Shown: positions 25,845 through 39,300, numbered from the stretch's first letter. The stretch: DNA of 64,000 nt from Tetranychus cinnabarinus (GCA_022266195.1 WHVY01000001.1:12958001-13022000); one strand, 5' to 3'. Program-made: numbers and translations. Notes: generated from the letters alone by a model not told the origin.

Positions 25845-26155
25845 TAAATATACTAAAAGTGAGTATGGCTACTGATGTTGAATTCAAGTTAACGAAGACT
25901 AAAGTTTTCAAAGCGAATCGGAGTGTAACACTCGTTAACATCATAAGATAATTAACCTAATTCAGTAATACTCGAATCAGTAAAAGATAAGATTACTTCA
26001 CAATTGGCGTGATGGTTCATAGATGTTTCAGCTCAAGATTTTTAGCTTCTGACGATTTTTCTTCACAATCAATCTCTCATGATCTGTGATTTAAAGATCA
26101 GATTTTGCTGAAAGTCTTAAGCCAGAATTATCAGTTAAATCCCAAGCTAAGCGAA
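25845..26155 (-). pseudogene. Decayed copy of KDM5-like exon 7 to start of exon 8
   Basis: 25845-25915 matches 28995-29066 (shared tataaatgtacta-like start, agtatggcta, gatgttgaatt, gttaacgaa, actaaagt, ttcaaa). 26010-26155 matches 29161-29285 (atagatgtt, ttagcttct, gaaagtcttaa, ttaaatcc). The stretch between them keeps about the length of the intron in the parent gene, so it is a DNA copy with its intron and not a retrocopy. The reading frame is broken by many substitutions and small indels. Confidence 0.7.
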
Positions 26156-26360
26156 AATTTTTCACAATTTAAGCCTTTGGTTAAAGTCAAACACAGGTTC
26201 AAACATACACATTTTCATATGAAGGGAAGATGTTGAGATGTGCTTAAATTAACCAGTCCGATAATCCTGTTAAATAGATCAAGCTCATCTCAAATTATCA
26301 TTTTTTACTGGTCTTTTGAGTTTTTTTCATCAATATGTTACTGTATTGTCGACATTCTAG

Positions 26361-26600
26361 GCTCTTGCTTGATGATGATTCTTCAAGCTTCTGGATCCAT
26401 AAGTGGAAGAAACATGGAACTTTGGTCTAATTTCAGCATTCAATTTCAACACAGCTTTAAATTTATTCAAACAAATGCCACTGATTAACAACTGCAAGAA
26501 TCAAACCAAATGACAAAGGATATCCTTGAAGATATCCGTGTAGCAATTGGAAATGGGGTCAATAATAGACTACAACGCGATGTAACTTTAATTGACATCG
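26361..26600 (+). pseudogene. Decayed copy of RNase T2 exon 2
   Basis: Aligns with 25190-25420 of the intact gene. Shared runs include cttctggatccat, tggaagaaaca, ggaact, ttcagcatt, ttcaaacaaatgcc and aatcaaacca. CAS II is ruined: the active-site Glu codon is Lys, and a stop and frameshifts follow. Exon 1, which carries the first catalytic His, was not found nearby. This is a dead fragment in the same orientation as the intact gene. Confidence 0.75.
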
Positions 26601-27344
26601 ATTGAATGAACAAATCTTTATCACTCTTAAACCAATGTTGATGTACTGAAGGGAAGCAAAGTTTTTTTTGTAATTCCATTGTTTTATACAAAGTTTGTAA
26701 CTTCATAAAAGTCATGTTTCAATTGCAATGAAGTTTGTTCAAATTATCATGATAGTATCTTTTAATAACAAGCTTAACTCATCATAATCTTTCTATTATT
26801 TATTTAATTTCCAAATACAATCTACTTATTATTTGCTTGTACATGGTCAAATTGCTATAAAGTAGTGTACCAAAAACTTGATACCAAACACATGAGAAGG
26901 ATAAAATGAATAGGTTCAGAAATGGTAAAACTTTCATAGCATGGTTAGTGAATTAAATAACACAGGTTTATGTAAAGTGGAAGCAAAAAATGTATATTGA
27001 ATTTCATTAAAATACGAACAATGACATCCAATTTTCAATATTTAATCCAACTATAGCTCTAATTTAATTGTTGCTATTAAAACTTCAATGCTATACAAAT
27101 ATGTAGGACTTCATCTCATTTGTCTCTGGAGTAGGAGTAACAGTAAATGTTTTATCTACCAAATAGCTAATTATTGATAGCAACAGCAATAAATAAATGA
27201 CTTAATAAAACCAAAATAAACATTCAAGTTGGCTCAATCCATATTTGATTACACATAAAATTACTCGTGAAAATTATGTTATTATATTCGGTATTATTTA
27301 TTAATTGGTTATTCAATAATTTATGCATCCGCTGTCATTACATT
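26601..27344. other. Intergenic, nothing recognised
   Basis: AT-rich sequence between the RNase remnant and the second repeat copy. No coding signal is seen. Confidence 0.4.
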
Positions 27345-27560
27345 TGTATTATAAAATGTGCAAAGTGTGTATTGTATTATGTTGCACCGAAAACCTCTTT
27401 ATTGGACATTTATTTATGCTTTTTGCTAATTCAAGTTACAGGTGTAAATTTGGTGAATGTCAATAAGTATCATCAATTGGATTGTCGTCCGAATCAAATC
27501 TAGCTTCACAATTGAAGCTGATTAGTCAGGTAGTGAAATAAAATTATTTTAACAATTATG
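27345..27560 (+). repeat. Copy 2 of RNase upstream repeat
   Basis: Direct-orientation relative of 24125-24340. It is followed not by an RNase gene but by the 3' end of the KDM5-like gene, so the duplicated block has been rearranged. Confidence 0.65.
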
Positions 27561-27879
27561 GTTGAGTGTGAAAAACTATTTGTATTTCATTTTTACTTTA
27601 AACTGTGAATGAATAATTTTGTTCGTACATTATTAATTGAATTTGGCAAATAAAGGTATTTGATTCATTGGTTGATTTTATTATTTGGAGTATTTTTAGA
27701 GACATTACATGGATTGCATTCAATTGTACAGTCGTCTCAATTTTTCGAACGACAAATGTTGAAAATAATAAAATATAAGTGGAGAGATCAAATCTAAGCA
27801 GCTGATTGTCATTTAAACATATTTACAGTTTGAATTAAGAGATCTGTTCATTATGATCGACTGATGATGTAGAAGTCAA

Positions 27880-30800
27880 TTAAGATTCTTTCGGGTTGGT
27901 TATCTGGTTTGTTGGTTGACGATGATGAACAGATGTCTCTGGATTTCCAAGAGTAATTTGTTTTCCTTGTTGTGTGATACAATTTATTTTCAATTTTGCA
28001 GCATCACAAATTACGATATTAGGACCCATCTCTTTGGATTCAACACAACCCTTTTTATAGTCTTTTGTTCCATTTTTTTCAACACATACAGCAATCGAAG
28101 TTACTGTGGGCTCTGTTAAGCTAGGTATCTCTTCAATGATCATGGATTGTTCCGCTTGTAAGATAGCTTCGGTTTGACTAGAACTTTGCACATTATTATG
28201 AACTTTATTATTAACATATGTATCGTAGACTTGAGAACCGTTACCAACATCATTTTCAATGATACTTTCTTCGATGCTTTCAAATGACGTTTCATGATAA
28301 ACACGATCTTCACTGAGAACCGATGTTGTTTCTTCATCATCAGCTATAACTCTAGGGACATCACGAAGATCTAAACTTCCATTTACATTGCTTTCGTCAA
28401 TTCGGTCAATTTCAATTGCATTATCGTCACTAACTAGATTTGCATCCTTTGAATAAACACTATTGTCTCCCCCTTGTTCATCATCAAATACTTTTGTTGT
28501 CACTAACGCTTCATCTATCGAGGCAGGTACATGTGATTTAACACCATTTTTACTTCCTTTGCCAGCTTTGTTTGTTTTTTTGAGGTTTGAGTCTTTAGTG
28601 CCATTTCCAGTTACCGTATTAGACGATTCTATTTCATCTAATGACTGACAAGTAGCACAAATATATTTTTCAAGATGAACAACTTCTTGAGGATTAGATA
28701 TTCCAGCACACAGTTGATGAAACCATCCTTGGCATCTTCCTTCACAAAATATCCAATCAACTTCTTGACCCTCAGGCCGAAGACATTCGGAACTCAGTGA
28801 GCAAAGTTCAGGCTCAGCGTCAACATTATTATCCTTATCACTTTTGCCTTTACGATTTTTTTTGCCCTTGCTTCGCTCAAAAACACTACGATCTCGCCTT
28901 CGTTTTTTGTTTCTTGATTTTGTCGCATCGGTCTCGACAGCTTCCCCTTCATTACCTTCATCTGATTCAGGTGTACGTTTATTTGTGTCAATCATAAATG
29001 TACTAGAAGCTAGTATGGCTAATGATGTTGAATTTGGGTTAACGAAAACTAAAGTCTTCAAATTTGAGCTGGAATAAAGTATAATAATAATTAATATCGC
29101 ATTATCAAATAATTCAACAATTAAAGAAAAATATTAACTTACTTTACGAAAAGCATGATATTCCATAGATGTTGTACCTCAGGAATATTAGCTTCTAATA
29201 AATTTCCTTCACAAATAAGCTCCAATAGAATAGCGCGAGATTCATTTGAAAGTCTTAAACCATGATTATCTGTTAAATCCTCTGCAAAGAACAAATTATT
29301 AAAATAAATTACAAACTGTAAAACAAAACCTGTTGGATGATAAATAACTTACTTCGTAAGATCAAAGGTGATTTTCGCTTATTTTTAGATGGAGATCCTG
29401 TTATATTTTGTTCTTGACTGGAGGAATCACTATTCAAACAATAATTTTTTTCTACAATGTCGAATCCTTCTAATAGATCAGAGTGGGAATCGATTCTATT
29501 CTTCACTTTTTCTTGGTATCTTTGTATTCTATTTAGAAGACGGATCAACAATTCACCTTCGAGAACACGAGTTGGAAGCTTTGTATAAGAATAGATTAGC
29601 TCTTGTATAAGATCAATCGAAGGTCTTTTTCCACGACAGCAAAGAATGCAGACAAAGTTAAATTGATCGACAACATCATCTGAATTTTGTATAAGCAGTT
29701 GCTTCCGTCCTTTTGCTACCAAATTAACGAATGGCAAATAAGAAGATACGCAAGAGACGTGATACCATTCTTGACATAGTTGACATTGAACCATCCAATC
29801 GCCTGCTGGTTTACCACAGAAACAAAATTTCCTCGAATTTCTATCACGTTCCTTGGACTTTCTATCTTTCTCGTTCAAATCACCATCTCCAGTATCATCA
29901 TCTGCGGCATTAAACTCGTTGAAAGCAATTTGATTGTTTTTCTTTGTGTTCTTTTCCCTTATAATTTGAATCTCGGACATTTCATCTTTCTCACACAGAT
30001 CATAAATTTTATTAATCTTTGCAGCACTGAAATCACCAGAAAGTTGTTTTTCAAAACCGGTCAGCTTCTTGCTCCCTTCACGAGCTGGGGTTTGTGTTGC
30101 AAATTTTTTCAATTGTTGATATATTGAGCGGGATGAACAATTCATAATATCAATGCTTGATGGAAGGGAATAGTTACTTCGTGGAGCCAATACATTAACA
30201 ATAGGATAGAATGAGTTTCTTCGAAGAAAAGTTTTGTTGACTTTATCCTTCCAATCGTTGACAACTTGCAAAGAAGCTTTTATAACACCAAGAACATCAA
30301 AATGGATACCAATATTCTTCCCTTTATTGTAAAGATCTTCCAGTTCAGAAGCATATGGAATATTTTCTTCATCTTTTTGTTTATCTGATCGAAGTTTTGT
30401 CATCATTTCAAGAGCTGTGTTTGACCATTGTTGACATACACTATACAACTGTTGCAATTCATCCCAAACTGGATTCAAATCAACAGCTCGTAATCCAGGA
30501 CTTTCTGCACTTTGATCCATAAGTTCTGCCATTGCGTCTAAATCCAATTTTTCACGATTTAATGTTGAGGAGTTTTGTTTAACTGCATTTAGAATATCTT
30601 TAGCTTTGTCCAACCAATGGTTTGCTTCTTCCCAAATCATGTTGAGGCGATTTAGATAAGATGTAACTACATTTGATGGTGCTTTCAAGTCCATTCCAGA
30701 TTCGATAAGAGATTTCAAATCGCTTAAATTACTTGCTCGGCAGCGAGGGTTTTGCTTTCGGTCAAGAAAAGGGTCACAATCTTCTAACCATTTAATCTGA

Positions 30801-33370
30801 ATTAACTTTTCCTTCAGAATGTCGAGTTTACGTTCAAAACAAATGAATGAAATTGTATTGGCATCTTGAATTAGGTTCAAAAGTTTTCGGGAATCAATTT
30901 TAAGAGATGTATTTTCGTCAAGATAACTATCAATAAGTTTATCAATCTCAACACATCGAAATAACAACTTCCTAAGTTCAGCACTTCCAGGGACTTTGAA
31001 TGGATAAGTGTCTAATACTTCACAGAAACCCGAGAATTCGAATACACTTAATTTGCGGTTTTCATTATCAGATTCATTATTTCTTGATAATACGAGTTTT
31101 GATTTCACCGGGTTGTTTCCATTTTTGTTTTCATCTTTTTCTGATTCCATCTTTTTCTTTATCCTGGCAGAAGATTGAGCTAAAGATGATTGATATTTGA
31201 CACGTTTGGAGTTTTCTTCTTCTATGAATTTGTTTTGTTGCTCGAGAAGTTCCTGGACAATTTTATGAACCTGTTCAAACTCTTGAAGAGCATTGCACAA
31301 CTTTTCATATTCTGGACAATCTTGCGGGTAAATTTTGTCTTCAGCTATATCGTAAAGATTTCGTAAAACAGTTATAGGAACTTGTTCGGACCAATTATAA
31401 AGCAGACTATTAACTTCTGTTTTCCATTTCTCGAAATTGTTGACCTTGACTTTAATTTCGTGAATCAGCTGTTCAAACTCCTCTTTTTTATATCTATAAC
31501 GAAAAACTTTATCTGAAGGGGGACATTTTTTACAAAGATGGTCAATGTGCTTGAGACACACGAAGCGATCTAGCGGAGAGAAGAAAACTTGGATGAATAA
31601 ATTGAAATACAAAGCAAAATAAGGAACCTACCAGTTTTACAATTACAGATTAAGGCTGAGAAAAATATGATGAATCCACAAAATGAACATCGACGATCAT
31701 CCTCTGGAATGAGCTCGAAAGCTTGACGTTGGCGTTTGATACAGGTTGGATAGTTTTCGATTACTTCTCGTAAACTCAATTCTTGGTAAATTATAAGTTC
31801 AAGATTGGTTGAAATTTCATTCAAGGTTTCAATACCAAAAAGCTCGCCATCAATTGCTAACTTTGATATCATCTCCTCATGACTAAAAAGAGGAGATTGT
31901 TTATTATCACAGAGATATTCGATAGCTTTATGGCCAATTGGAATCCAACTAATAGGAGCAATGACCACAGACTCAACTACATTGACTCCAGAATCATAGT
32001 TCATATAATACACGGACGGAAATGTTACTAGAAAATGACCGGGATGAAGTTCAGCTTTGAAAACCTATGAATTTTGATAAAGTAATTTAATTAAGTAAAT
32101 AAAACATAAATTAAGCATAAACAGTTAAAAATATTAATCTTACCTTAAGTTTTCGCTTTGAAGCTTTCAGTAATGCGTCGGATGAATTACAGTTGGTAGT
32201 TGTTTCTCCAATTAAATCGATGGGTAAAGGAATTGATCCTGAATCAAATTCTGCCTCAAAGAGATGATTATCGTCAGGAGAAACAGCATAAAATATTTTT
32301 GAATCACCGCAATGTAAATAATTAATCGAATATGACCAGTGAACATCTCTTCTCCACCCACGATGTGAAAAACACATGCCAATGTCCCTTTGAGCAAAAA
32401 AACAACGTATATAACAATAAACAGAACAATAAACATAGAGAACTTGAGACTTACAATGTAGGAACTGTGTTGTCTCTTAATTGGTTTCCAAGAAAACTGA
32501 ATATATTATCCTCTGATTCTGGAATATTTAGAAAATTCCAAGTGTGGTCAAGGTATTTTTCATCGTCTTTTGTTAAGAAAGATCCCGGCTTTCGAGTTGG
32601 AAATCCTGATCCGTAGACATTAGTAGATAAACGATAAGCAGAGAAAATTTGAACATCTTCACCCTGAGAGACTAAAGTCCAGAAATTTTCATCAATTTCC
32701 TCTAATGGCACCCTCTTATTGAATTGAAATACAAAGGAAAAGAATTAATATAAGTAAATATCTGATAAATTCCATTATTCTCTTGAACATGTTGAGATTA
32801 CTACTTACATTTGGAGGTTTACCAAAGTAATCGCATTTGAAACTATCACCCATTCGGTGATATTCGCGAAATGTGAATTCTTTTTCTGCAGGGACATCTT
32901 CGTTGCTAAGGAAGTCTTGCTTGATTGTTTTAAATTTAAAAGTGTCTTGGTCAAGACTAAAATAGGGATTGAATGACTGTAAAAGAACAAAAACAATATT
33001 CTTAATATTTACAGGCTTTGAGGCTTAAAAACGGGCAGCTTTGACATTTGGTGAAATGTCAATCATATAATATTTTACCCCATATTTTTAACTCAATTTA
33101 TGTTGTAAAGAGAAAATAATTAGAAATAGGTAATGATAGCCTGATTAAATTGAATTACTTCAATAATTGGTGCCCAAATCATCATTGAATTTGAAATAAG
33201 CAATAACAAAAGAAATTCTTTACCTGAGGAGGAGCAATAATACAGCAAGGTATGTTTGGATGATTTTTGGAGATTTTTCGGAGATAATTAGCTGGTCCAA
33301 TTTTAAATTCTTCCTCACCGGGTCTGAAAATAGGAGCATCTATAAATTTATTAACCAATGGAGAATCCAT
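27880..33370 (-). CDS. KDM5-like JmjN/JmjC protein lacking ARID and PHD1, with substituted iron site; 1598 aa
   Basis: Relative of lysine-specific H3K4 demethylases (KDM5/Lid). Exons on the minus strand are 33370-33224, 32976-32809, 32714-32455, 32387-32144, 32064-31632, 31569-29353, 29281-29143 and 29068-27880 (4797 nt, phases closed). Order: JmjN (about 10-50); linker; JmjC (about 190-310); C5HC2 finger (about 395-435); long helical PLU-1 region; PHD2 (about 999-1063, FCFCGKPAGDW); PHD3 (about 1290-1345, CSLSSECLRPEG, with VDW kept); acidic tail. ARID and PHD1, normally between JmjN and JmjC, are absent: the linker runs within one exon from the post-JmjN FSLDQDTF region to MGDSFKCDYF. The iron-ligand positions are R204, D206 and Y293 instead of His, Glu and His; N214 and K222, near the oxoglutarate site, remain. 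It is probably a nuclear chromatin-binding pseudoenzyme. Family membership is sure; loss of activity is inferred from the substitutions. Confidence 0.9.
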
Positions 33371-34929
33371 TTAGAGCAGATTGGATGAAAAACCTTAAAA
33401 TTTGCAGAGAAAACACCGAGGTAAGATACATTCAAAGAATTGAAAGTGATCAAAACATAGACAGTAAAATTTGTAGAATAATGTGAAATGGCAAAATTTG
33501 AATAAATATGTTAACTAATAGTTAAACAGTTGAATAAAGGAAATTAAATAAATTTAAAATAATCTACAGTTAGAAAAAAAGAGTACTGGAAAAATATGTT
33601 GGTAACTAGTCAATGAAAGCTTCTAACAAAGATATCACATGTGGTTAAAAAGCAATAGGTTGGTAACCAGTTTTCTCTCAGTTGTCAATGTAACAGTGAA
33701 CAGCCAATTTCAAAGTTACTTTTGCTAGTTATGAAATTATTATTCATAAATAAACTCTTCTATTCAATTCTATTCCATTTTTTACATCTAATTTCATAAT
33801 TATAAATATTTGTTAACCTAAAAATGTGACCTGATCAAGATGCGCGCTTTTTAAGCAATTGTTAAGGACCACTCTTCTTAAGGCCTACCAAACATGGTAA
33901 TTTTATCGTTACCTAGACATTGAAGATACTTCAGAAAATGTAAATTTACTTTTCATATTTTATTATGATTAAGACAATGACTTATTGTCTCTGGGTGCTA
34001 TCAATTGACTTAAAATGGATAAAATGCAGAAAAATTCAAATTCTCATATATTTAACCTCAATTTGGTTTGAGCAAGTCAAATGGATTTGATCTGGACGCT
34101 ATATTTCATTGTTTGAAAATCTCCAAAATGTGTACCAATGGTCAAAATAAATTAGCTTGGTTAAGGAGGGTCCGATATACAGCTAAATACCAGAAAAAGT
34201 AAGTTATATCAATCAGCTGTAATTTATGGTTTTCAAATTTTATACTGTCGTCCTAATTAACAGTTTTTTGTTGGCCTTTTCTGGTACCTTTATATTATCA
34301 TTGCATTGGAGTTTATAAACTATAGTTTACAATTGAACGGCGTTAAGTGAAAACAAGAAAAACCCAATGAAAATGGGTATACTTGTTATTAAGTATCATA
34401 CAAGTTACTACCGCCCAACTAAGATAAACATTGCCAGGTAAACAATACAAATTTCGGTCATTTGAAGGTATATTTTTAGATTATTGAGCTTTTCTTTTTA
34501 AATATAGTTAACAGTGGCGATTACCGTTTTCAATGAGCCATATTAGTGAAGTCCTTTTTTTAACGCAAATCTGATAAGCTCACCTAACCTGCAATGAAAA
34601 CAAACCCACTAATGTTTAATGGTTTTCATTGAGTGTAGCCCCATTCCTTTTATATTATTAATTGTCTCTGTCTTTGCAACAATTTACTAAATTGTATATT
34701 TATAACTTTTGCTCTCCATATTCATCTCTACCTTTACCTCATAGTCCTCATCATCATCTTCAACAATTAGGGTCATTTGCTACTTGTTAAACTGTTAAAT
34801 ATTACATACTTTAACCCCGGTAATGATGTTTCTAAATCAATCATCAGCTTGATTGTTTATCCAACATGAGAAAATAATGCATTATTAACATAATTATTGG
34901 CACTATTTACACAATATTTTATTACTCCT
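33371..34929. other. Intergenic between divergent genes
   Basis: Upstream of the KDM5-like gene (minus) and the Tyr-rich gene (plus). No open frame of note, no repeat family recognised. Confidence 0.45.
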
Positions 34930-34937
34930 TATATAAG
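34930..34937 (+). promoter_or_regulatory. TATA box of the Tyr-rich secreted protein gene
   Basis: TATATAAG lies about 190 bp before the ATG. A 5'-UTR intron (about 34990-35078, ending actttcag) accounts for much of the distance and would put transcription start near 34960. Confidence 0.55.
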
Positions 34938-35121
34938 TGAAAACACTACCAAACCACCCAAAACACGATCAACATTTAAACTTTTCAGGTAATTTAATCA
35001 TCAGCCTGACTTGAATTTTGATCAGTTTTATTTTGATTTTTGGTGCTGCAATAATCAGTTTTTCAATTCAACTTTCAGTTCAAATCATCATTGTGTACTA
35101 CCAATAATACAACGCAAAGCA

Positions 35122-35789
35122 ATGGGATTAACAAAGGTAAGAATCAAGCCGTTAAGCTATTTCTATAGCTTATGTTCAGTGTGACTTGAACCAATCATCA
35201 ATGTTTCTAAATCTATCCTCTCAATTGATTCCAGTGATTAATTATTTAAATTTTGTTATCACAGTTTAGTTATTTGCTATTCCTTCCAATCTTGGTTTCC
35301 GAGTGTTTCTTCAATCCATTCAGATGGAGGCAAAATACAAATTGTGACAGTTACAATTACAACAGTGTACAATCTCACATGCCTTACAATTGTGGATATC
35401 AACAATTAACTCGTCCCTATTATCCGCAATATCAATCAATGATGGAAACCATGGAAAATTATCCTTATTATGGAATGCACCAACCATTCAAACCATTCAT
35501 GATCAGTGGTAAGTGACCAAACATTTATTTAGCTTTGGGCCAAGTTCAACCTTTTGATTTTGTAATATGGCGATTCTATTGTTTATTTTCAGGCCAACAA
35601 CAATATTATGGATCGAAAAGTCCTTCTTATTACCCAAATTATTATTACAACTCTTATAGTTCTCTGGACTCTTCTATGGCCAATGGTTACTCTAAAAGCT
35701 GGCCTTACTCTTCATTCCAACCAAGTGTTCAGGTTCCACCACCAGTTAGCAAAGTGAACACTCAACAGATCAAACTTAAATCATATTAA
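35122..35789 (+). CDS. Secreted Tyr/Pro-rich low-complexity protein, 151 aa
   Basis: Three coding exons: 35122-35136 (MGLTK), 35265-35508 and 35593-35789; 456 nt in phase. The first 17 or so residues form a signal peptide (MGLTKFSYLLFLPILVS). The mature part is rich in Tyr, Ser, Pro, Gln and Asn, with clusters such as RPYYPQYQ, NYPYYGMHQPF and SYYPNYYYNSYSS. There are few Cys and no enzymatic motif. Such composition is seen in cuticular, eggshell and silk-associated arthropod proteins, where Tyr can be cross-linked; the exact role is inferred only from this. Low-complexity proteins diverge quickly, so homologues outside mites may not be found. A polyadenylation-like aataaa lies near 35926. 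Confidence 0.8.
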
Positions 35790-36369
35790 CCTCAAGTGAA
35801 CAAGACAACTTTTGTTAATTAGCATCACCTAATCATCTCTTAATATCACTTTCATTTTTCCACCGTAATATACTTTTACTTCATTTTCAATTGGTTTACA
35901 CAAAGAAATTGTAATTTTGCGATTAATAAAATGCAATTGCAAAAAATGATCAAGTTGTTTCAAAAATGTTTAATTGATTGGTTGGAGTAAATTGTACTTT
36001 TATTATAGTTGATTTGAACAAGGGGAAAGATGATTATGGCACAGGGTTAACTGTTATCAGCGAAATTCATAGAAATAGATTTAACCCCATATCAACATTA
36101 AATGCTTTTCAATTGTTTTTGTGCAATAAAGAGAGTTTTGTTAAAATTTTTTACAAAGCACAAAATGATGGCTTGTCTGCTGATGAATATATAATAATTT
36201 GATGAATGATTTTCTGTAAAAGCTCTTAAAAATATATCTTCTCACAACAATGATTAGTATATATGATTTGAAAAATATGATTTCATTAGTGACCTAGTAA
36301 ATAGATTTTCTTATACTCATTGTATGGTCAAATTGTTAAAAGGGTGTTTTTAAAAAGCAATCAATGTAG
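35790..36369. other. Intergenic between convergent genes
   Basis: Holds 3' flanks of the Tyr-rich gene and the ABCC gene. A 74-codon plus-strand frame at 35978-36202 lacks an ATG at its start and any recognised motif. Confidence 0.45.
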
Positions 36370-39300
36370 TCAATTTTTAGGTAGAAGACCAGCTTCTTTA
36401 GCTAAGCTATGGAAATAGGAGACTTGATTCTTCATAAGATTGGCTGGAGAATCAAATTCAACTATTTTACCAGCATCAAGCACCAATATACGATCAGAGT
36501 CCATGATAGTGTTCAGTCGATGAGCAATGGTTAAAATTGTACAATCAGAAAATTGACTTCGAATAGTTTCTTGGACCAAAGCATCAGTTTCCATATCGAT
36601 AGCCGCTGTTGCTTCATCCAGAACTAAAATTTAGAAAAGATAAGAATTGTTAGTAATTTTTCAAATTTTATATAAACAATAGTTTATATAGCTTTTAACT
36701 TACCTAATACTTTCGATTTTTTGAGAAGGGCTCGCGTCAAACAAATCAATTGTCGCTGTCCAAGGCTTAAATTTTTACCTCCTTCACTAGCTTGGAAGTC
36801 AAGTCCAGCTCCTGACTGTTCAAAATATTTTTTTAGATGAGAAAGCTCAAGACAGGCCCAGATCTCATCATCGCTATATTTATCAAATGGATCTAAATTG
36901 AATCTTAAAGAGCCACAAAATATGACTGGGTCTTGAGGGATAATTGCAAGGCGAGATCTCAAAGTGTGTAAACCAAGATCATCTATATTGCAATCGTCAA
37001 TTAATATTCCTCCTTCACAAGCTTTCAATATTCGGAAAAGAGCTAACGAAATAGTTGATTTTCCAGCTCCAGTTCTGCCGACAATTCCAATCTTTTCACC
37101 AGAACCAATTGTACATTCAATTCCTGATAAAACTTTGTCCAATTCAGGTCGGTAACGAGTTGAATAATGGTCAAAATGAATTGATCCTTGGGTTGGCCAA
37201 TTTGGACCAGGATCTCGCTTTCCTTGGAATCTTTCACCTTCAGGAGGTAAAGCTGAATATTCAGCAATACGTTCTACACAGACGATATTCACCTCGAGTT
37301 CAGCAATAAAATCGAGACACATAATACTTGATTCTGTTACACGTTGTGCAGCAACCAACATAAGACCAATGTCACCGGGTCCAATTGAATCTTTTGAAAT
37401 AATACCAAATATGGCGACCAAGAAAAGAAGTAGAGAGCCGAAAATGCCGAGAATCATTTGCCTCCATAAAATAGACATAACTGATAAATAAGCTGTATTT
37501 TGATTTGTATCAATTCGTTGGAAAAATTCATTTATAAACCTATTTTGAACACCATAGGCACGAATAGTGACAATACCAGAAACTGATTCACCAATATAGG
37601 AATAGATTGGGGATCGTGTCGTTGAATCAAGTCTTTTCAATTGTCGAGTAGCTGGCATGTAGACTCTAGGAAATATACTGAAAATGAATCCAAGTGGAAG
37701 CATAACGAGGATAAACACAGGTGCTTGGATTGCGATATTACACAAAGCTCCAATACAGTCAATGGCCGCGATAATAAGACAACAAATAACTAAACGAATC
37801 CACATATCGACAACATCCATATCACGTGAGAATCGATTCAATATACGACCAATGGGTGTTTTTTCGAAGAAAGATAAAGGAGAAAGTAAAATACCAGCTG
37901 CTAAATCCTTGTGAAGACCTCTACAGGAATGAACTGAAGCTATGTTGGAACCAATCATGGTAACAACAATTCCAATTCCTTGTGCCAATGTTATCGATGA
38001 AAATACTGTATACCTCCACCATGGGTCATCATCACTGTTAGCTTTATCAGCCCAAATAGCGAGCCACATATTACTTGAGATTAAAGTAGCAAACCAAAGA
38101 GCGGCTGCACAAGAAGTTACAGCAAACCAAAGGAAAGGTATTTTCTTGAAGTATTGCTTGTAAACTGCCCAATCAATTTTACCACTTTCAAGAAATTCAT
38201 TTTCAACAATATTTTTCGTTTCTTTTGGATCAGCATCTTCTTCATCTGCGTCAATTTCCAAAGCAGAAGCTTCGTTTGCCTCTTCCTCTTCTTTCTTTTT
38301 GCGCTCACGAAGACTTAGTTTTTGAGCCAATCTTGCCAATGATCCTTCAGCTTCTATTAGTTCTTTGTAAGTTCCAGTTTCAATGATTGCCCCATTTTCA
38401 AGCATAATAATCTTATCGACTTCTTGTAAAATATCCAAATTGTTGGTAACCAAAACTCTTGTTTTATCTTTCAATAGTCCAGTTTTCGAGCTAAGCACAT
38501 TCTCAATCAGATGTCTAGCCACTGGACCATCAACAGCACTCAAAGGATCATCAAATAAGAAAAGATCAGCCTCACTATAAACTGCTCGAGCGATGCTAAC
38601 CCGTTGCTTCTGTCCACCGGAAAGGTTGATACCATTTTCCCCAATTTCAGTTGAATCACCATCAGGCAGAATGTTTATATCCTCAGCTAAAGCACAAGCG
38701 GTTAATGTTCTGTCGTACTTTTCCTTGATGAATGGTTTACCGAAAAGTATATTTTCTCTAAGAGTCATGTGTTGACACCAAGGTTGTTGAGAAATAAAAG
38801 CAATGTCAGAACCTCCATCAATATTTATTTTACCCTGAGTTAAATTCATTTCACCAAGTATAGCACTTAAAAGTGAACTTTTACCCGAGCCAACTGGACC
38901 AATGATTGCGGTGAAGGATTTTTTAGGTATTCTGATATTAATGTTTTCAAGATCAGCTGGTTTCCATTCCATCGAAACAGATTCAGATGGATTGAGGGCG
39001 CTTTTAGATGAATTTTTGGTTAATCCTTTGTTCATTTTTTTCTCACTCTCTACTTTAACTGTTCCGTCTTTCCAACTAAAGCTTGCTTCTTCGATTCTGA
39101 TGGCGTCTTTGTCCTCATCTCGACTGATGTATTGTTCAGGATCACCAAGGTTCAAGAAACTATTGATTCGACGACATGAAACCATTGCCAGAGTATACTT
39201 TTCAATAACTGTACAGAAACGCTGTAAAGGCATTTGAATGGTGGCAGCAATTGATAAAACAAAGAAGATATTTTGGGCTGTTAAAGGTTCAGTATTTGTT

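Noticed and set aside
28797..29077. Plus-strand frames over the last KDM5-like exon
   Set aside because: Antisense shadows; the minus-strand PHD3 finger is the real coding content.
35978..36202. 74-codon plus-strand frame downstream of the Tyr-rich gene
   Set aside because: No ATG start and no domain; no relation to the other families in the window was found.
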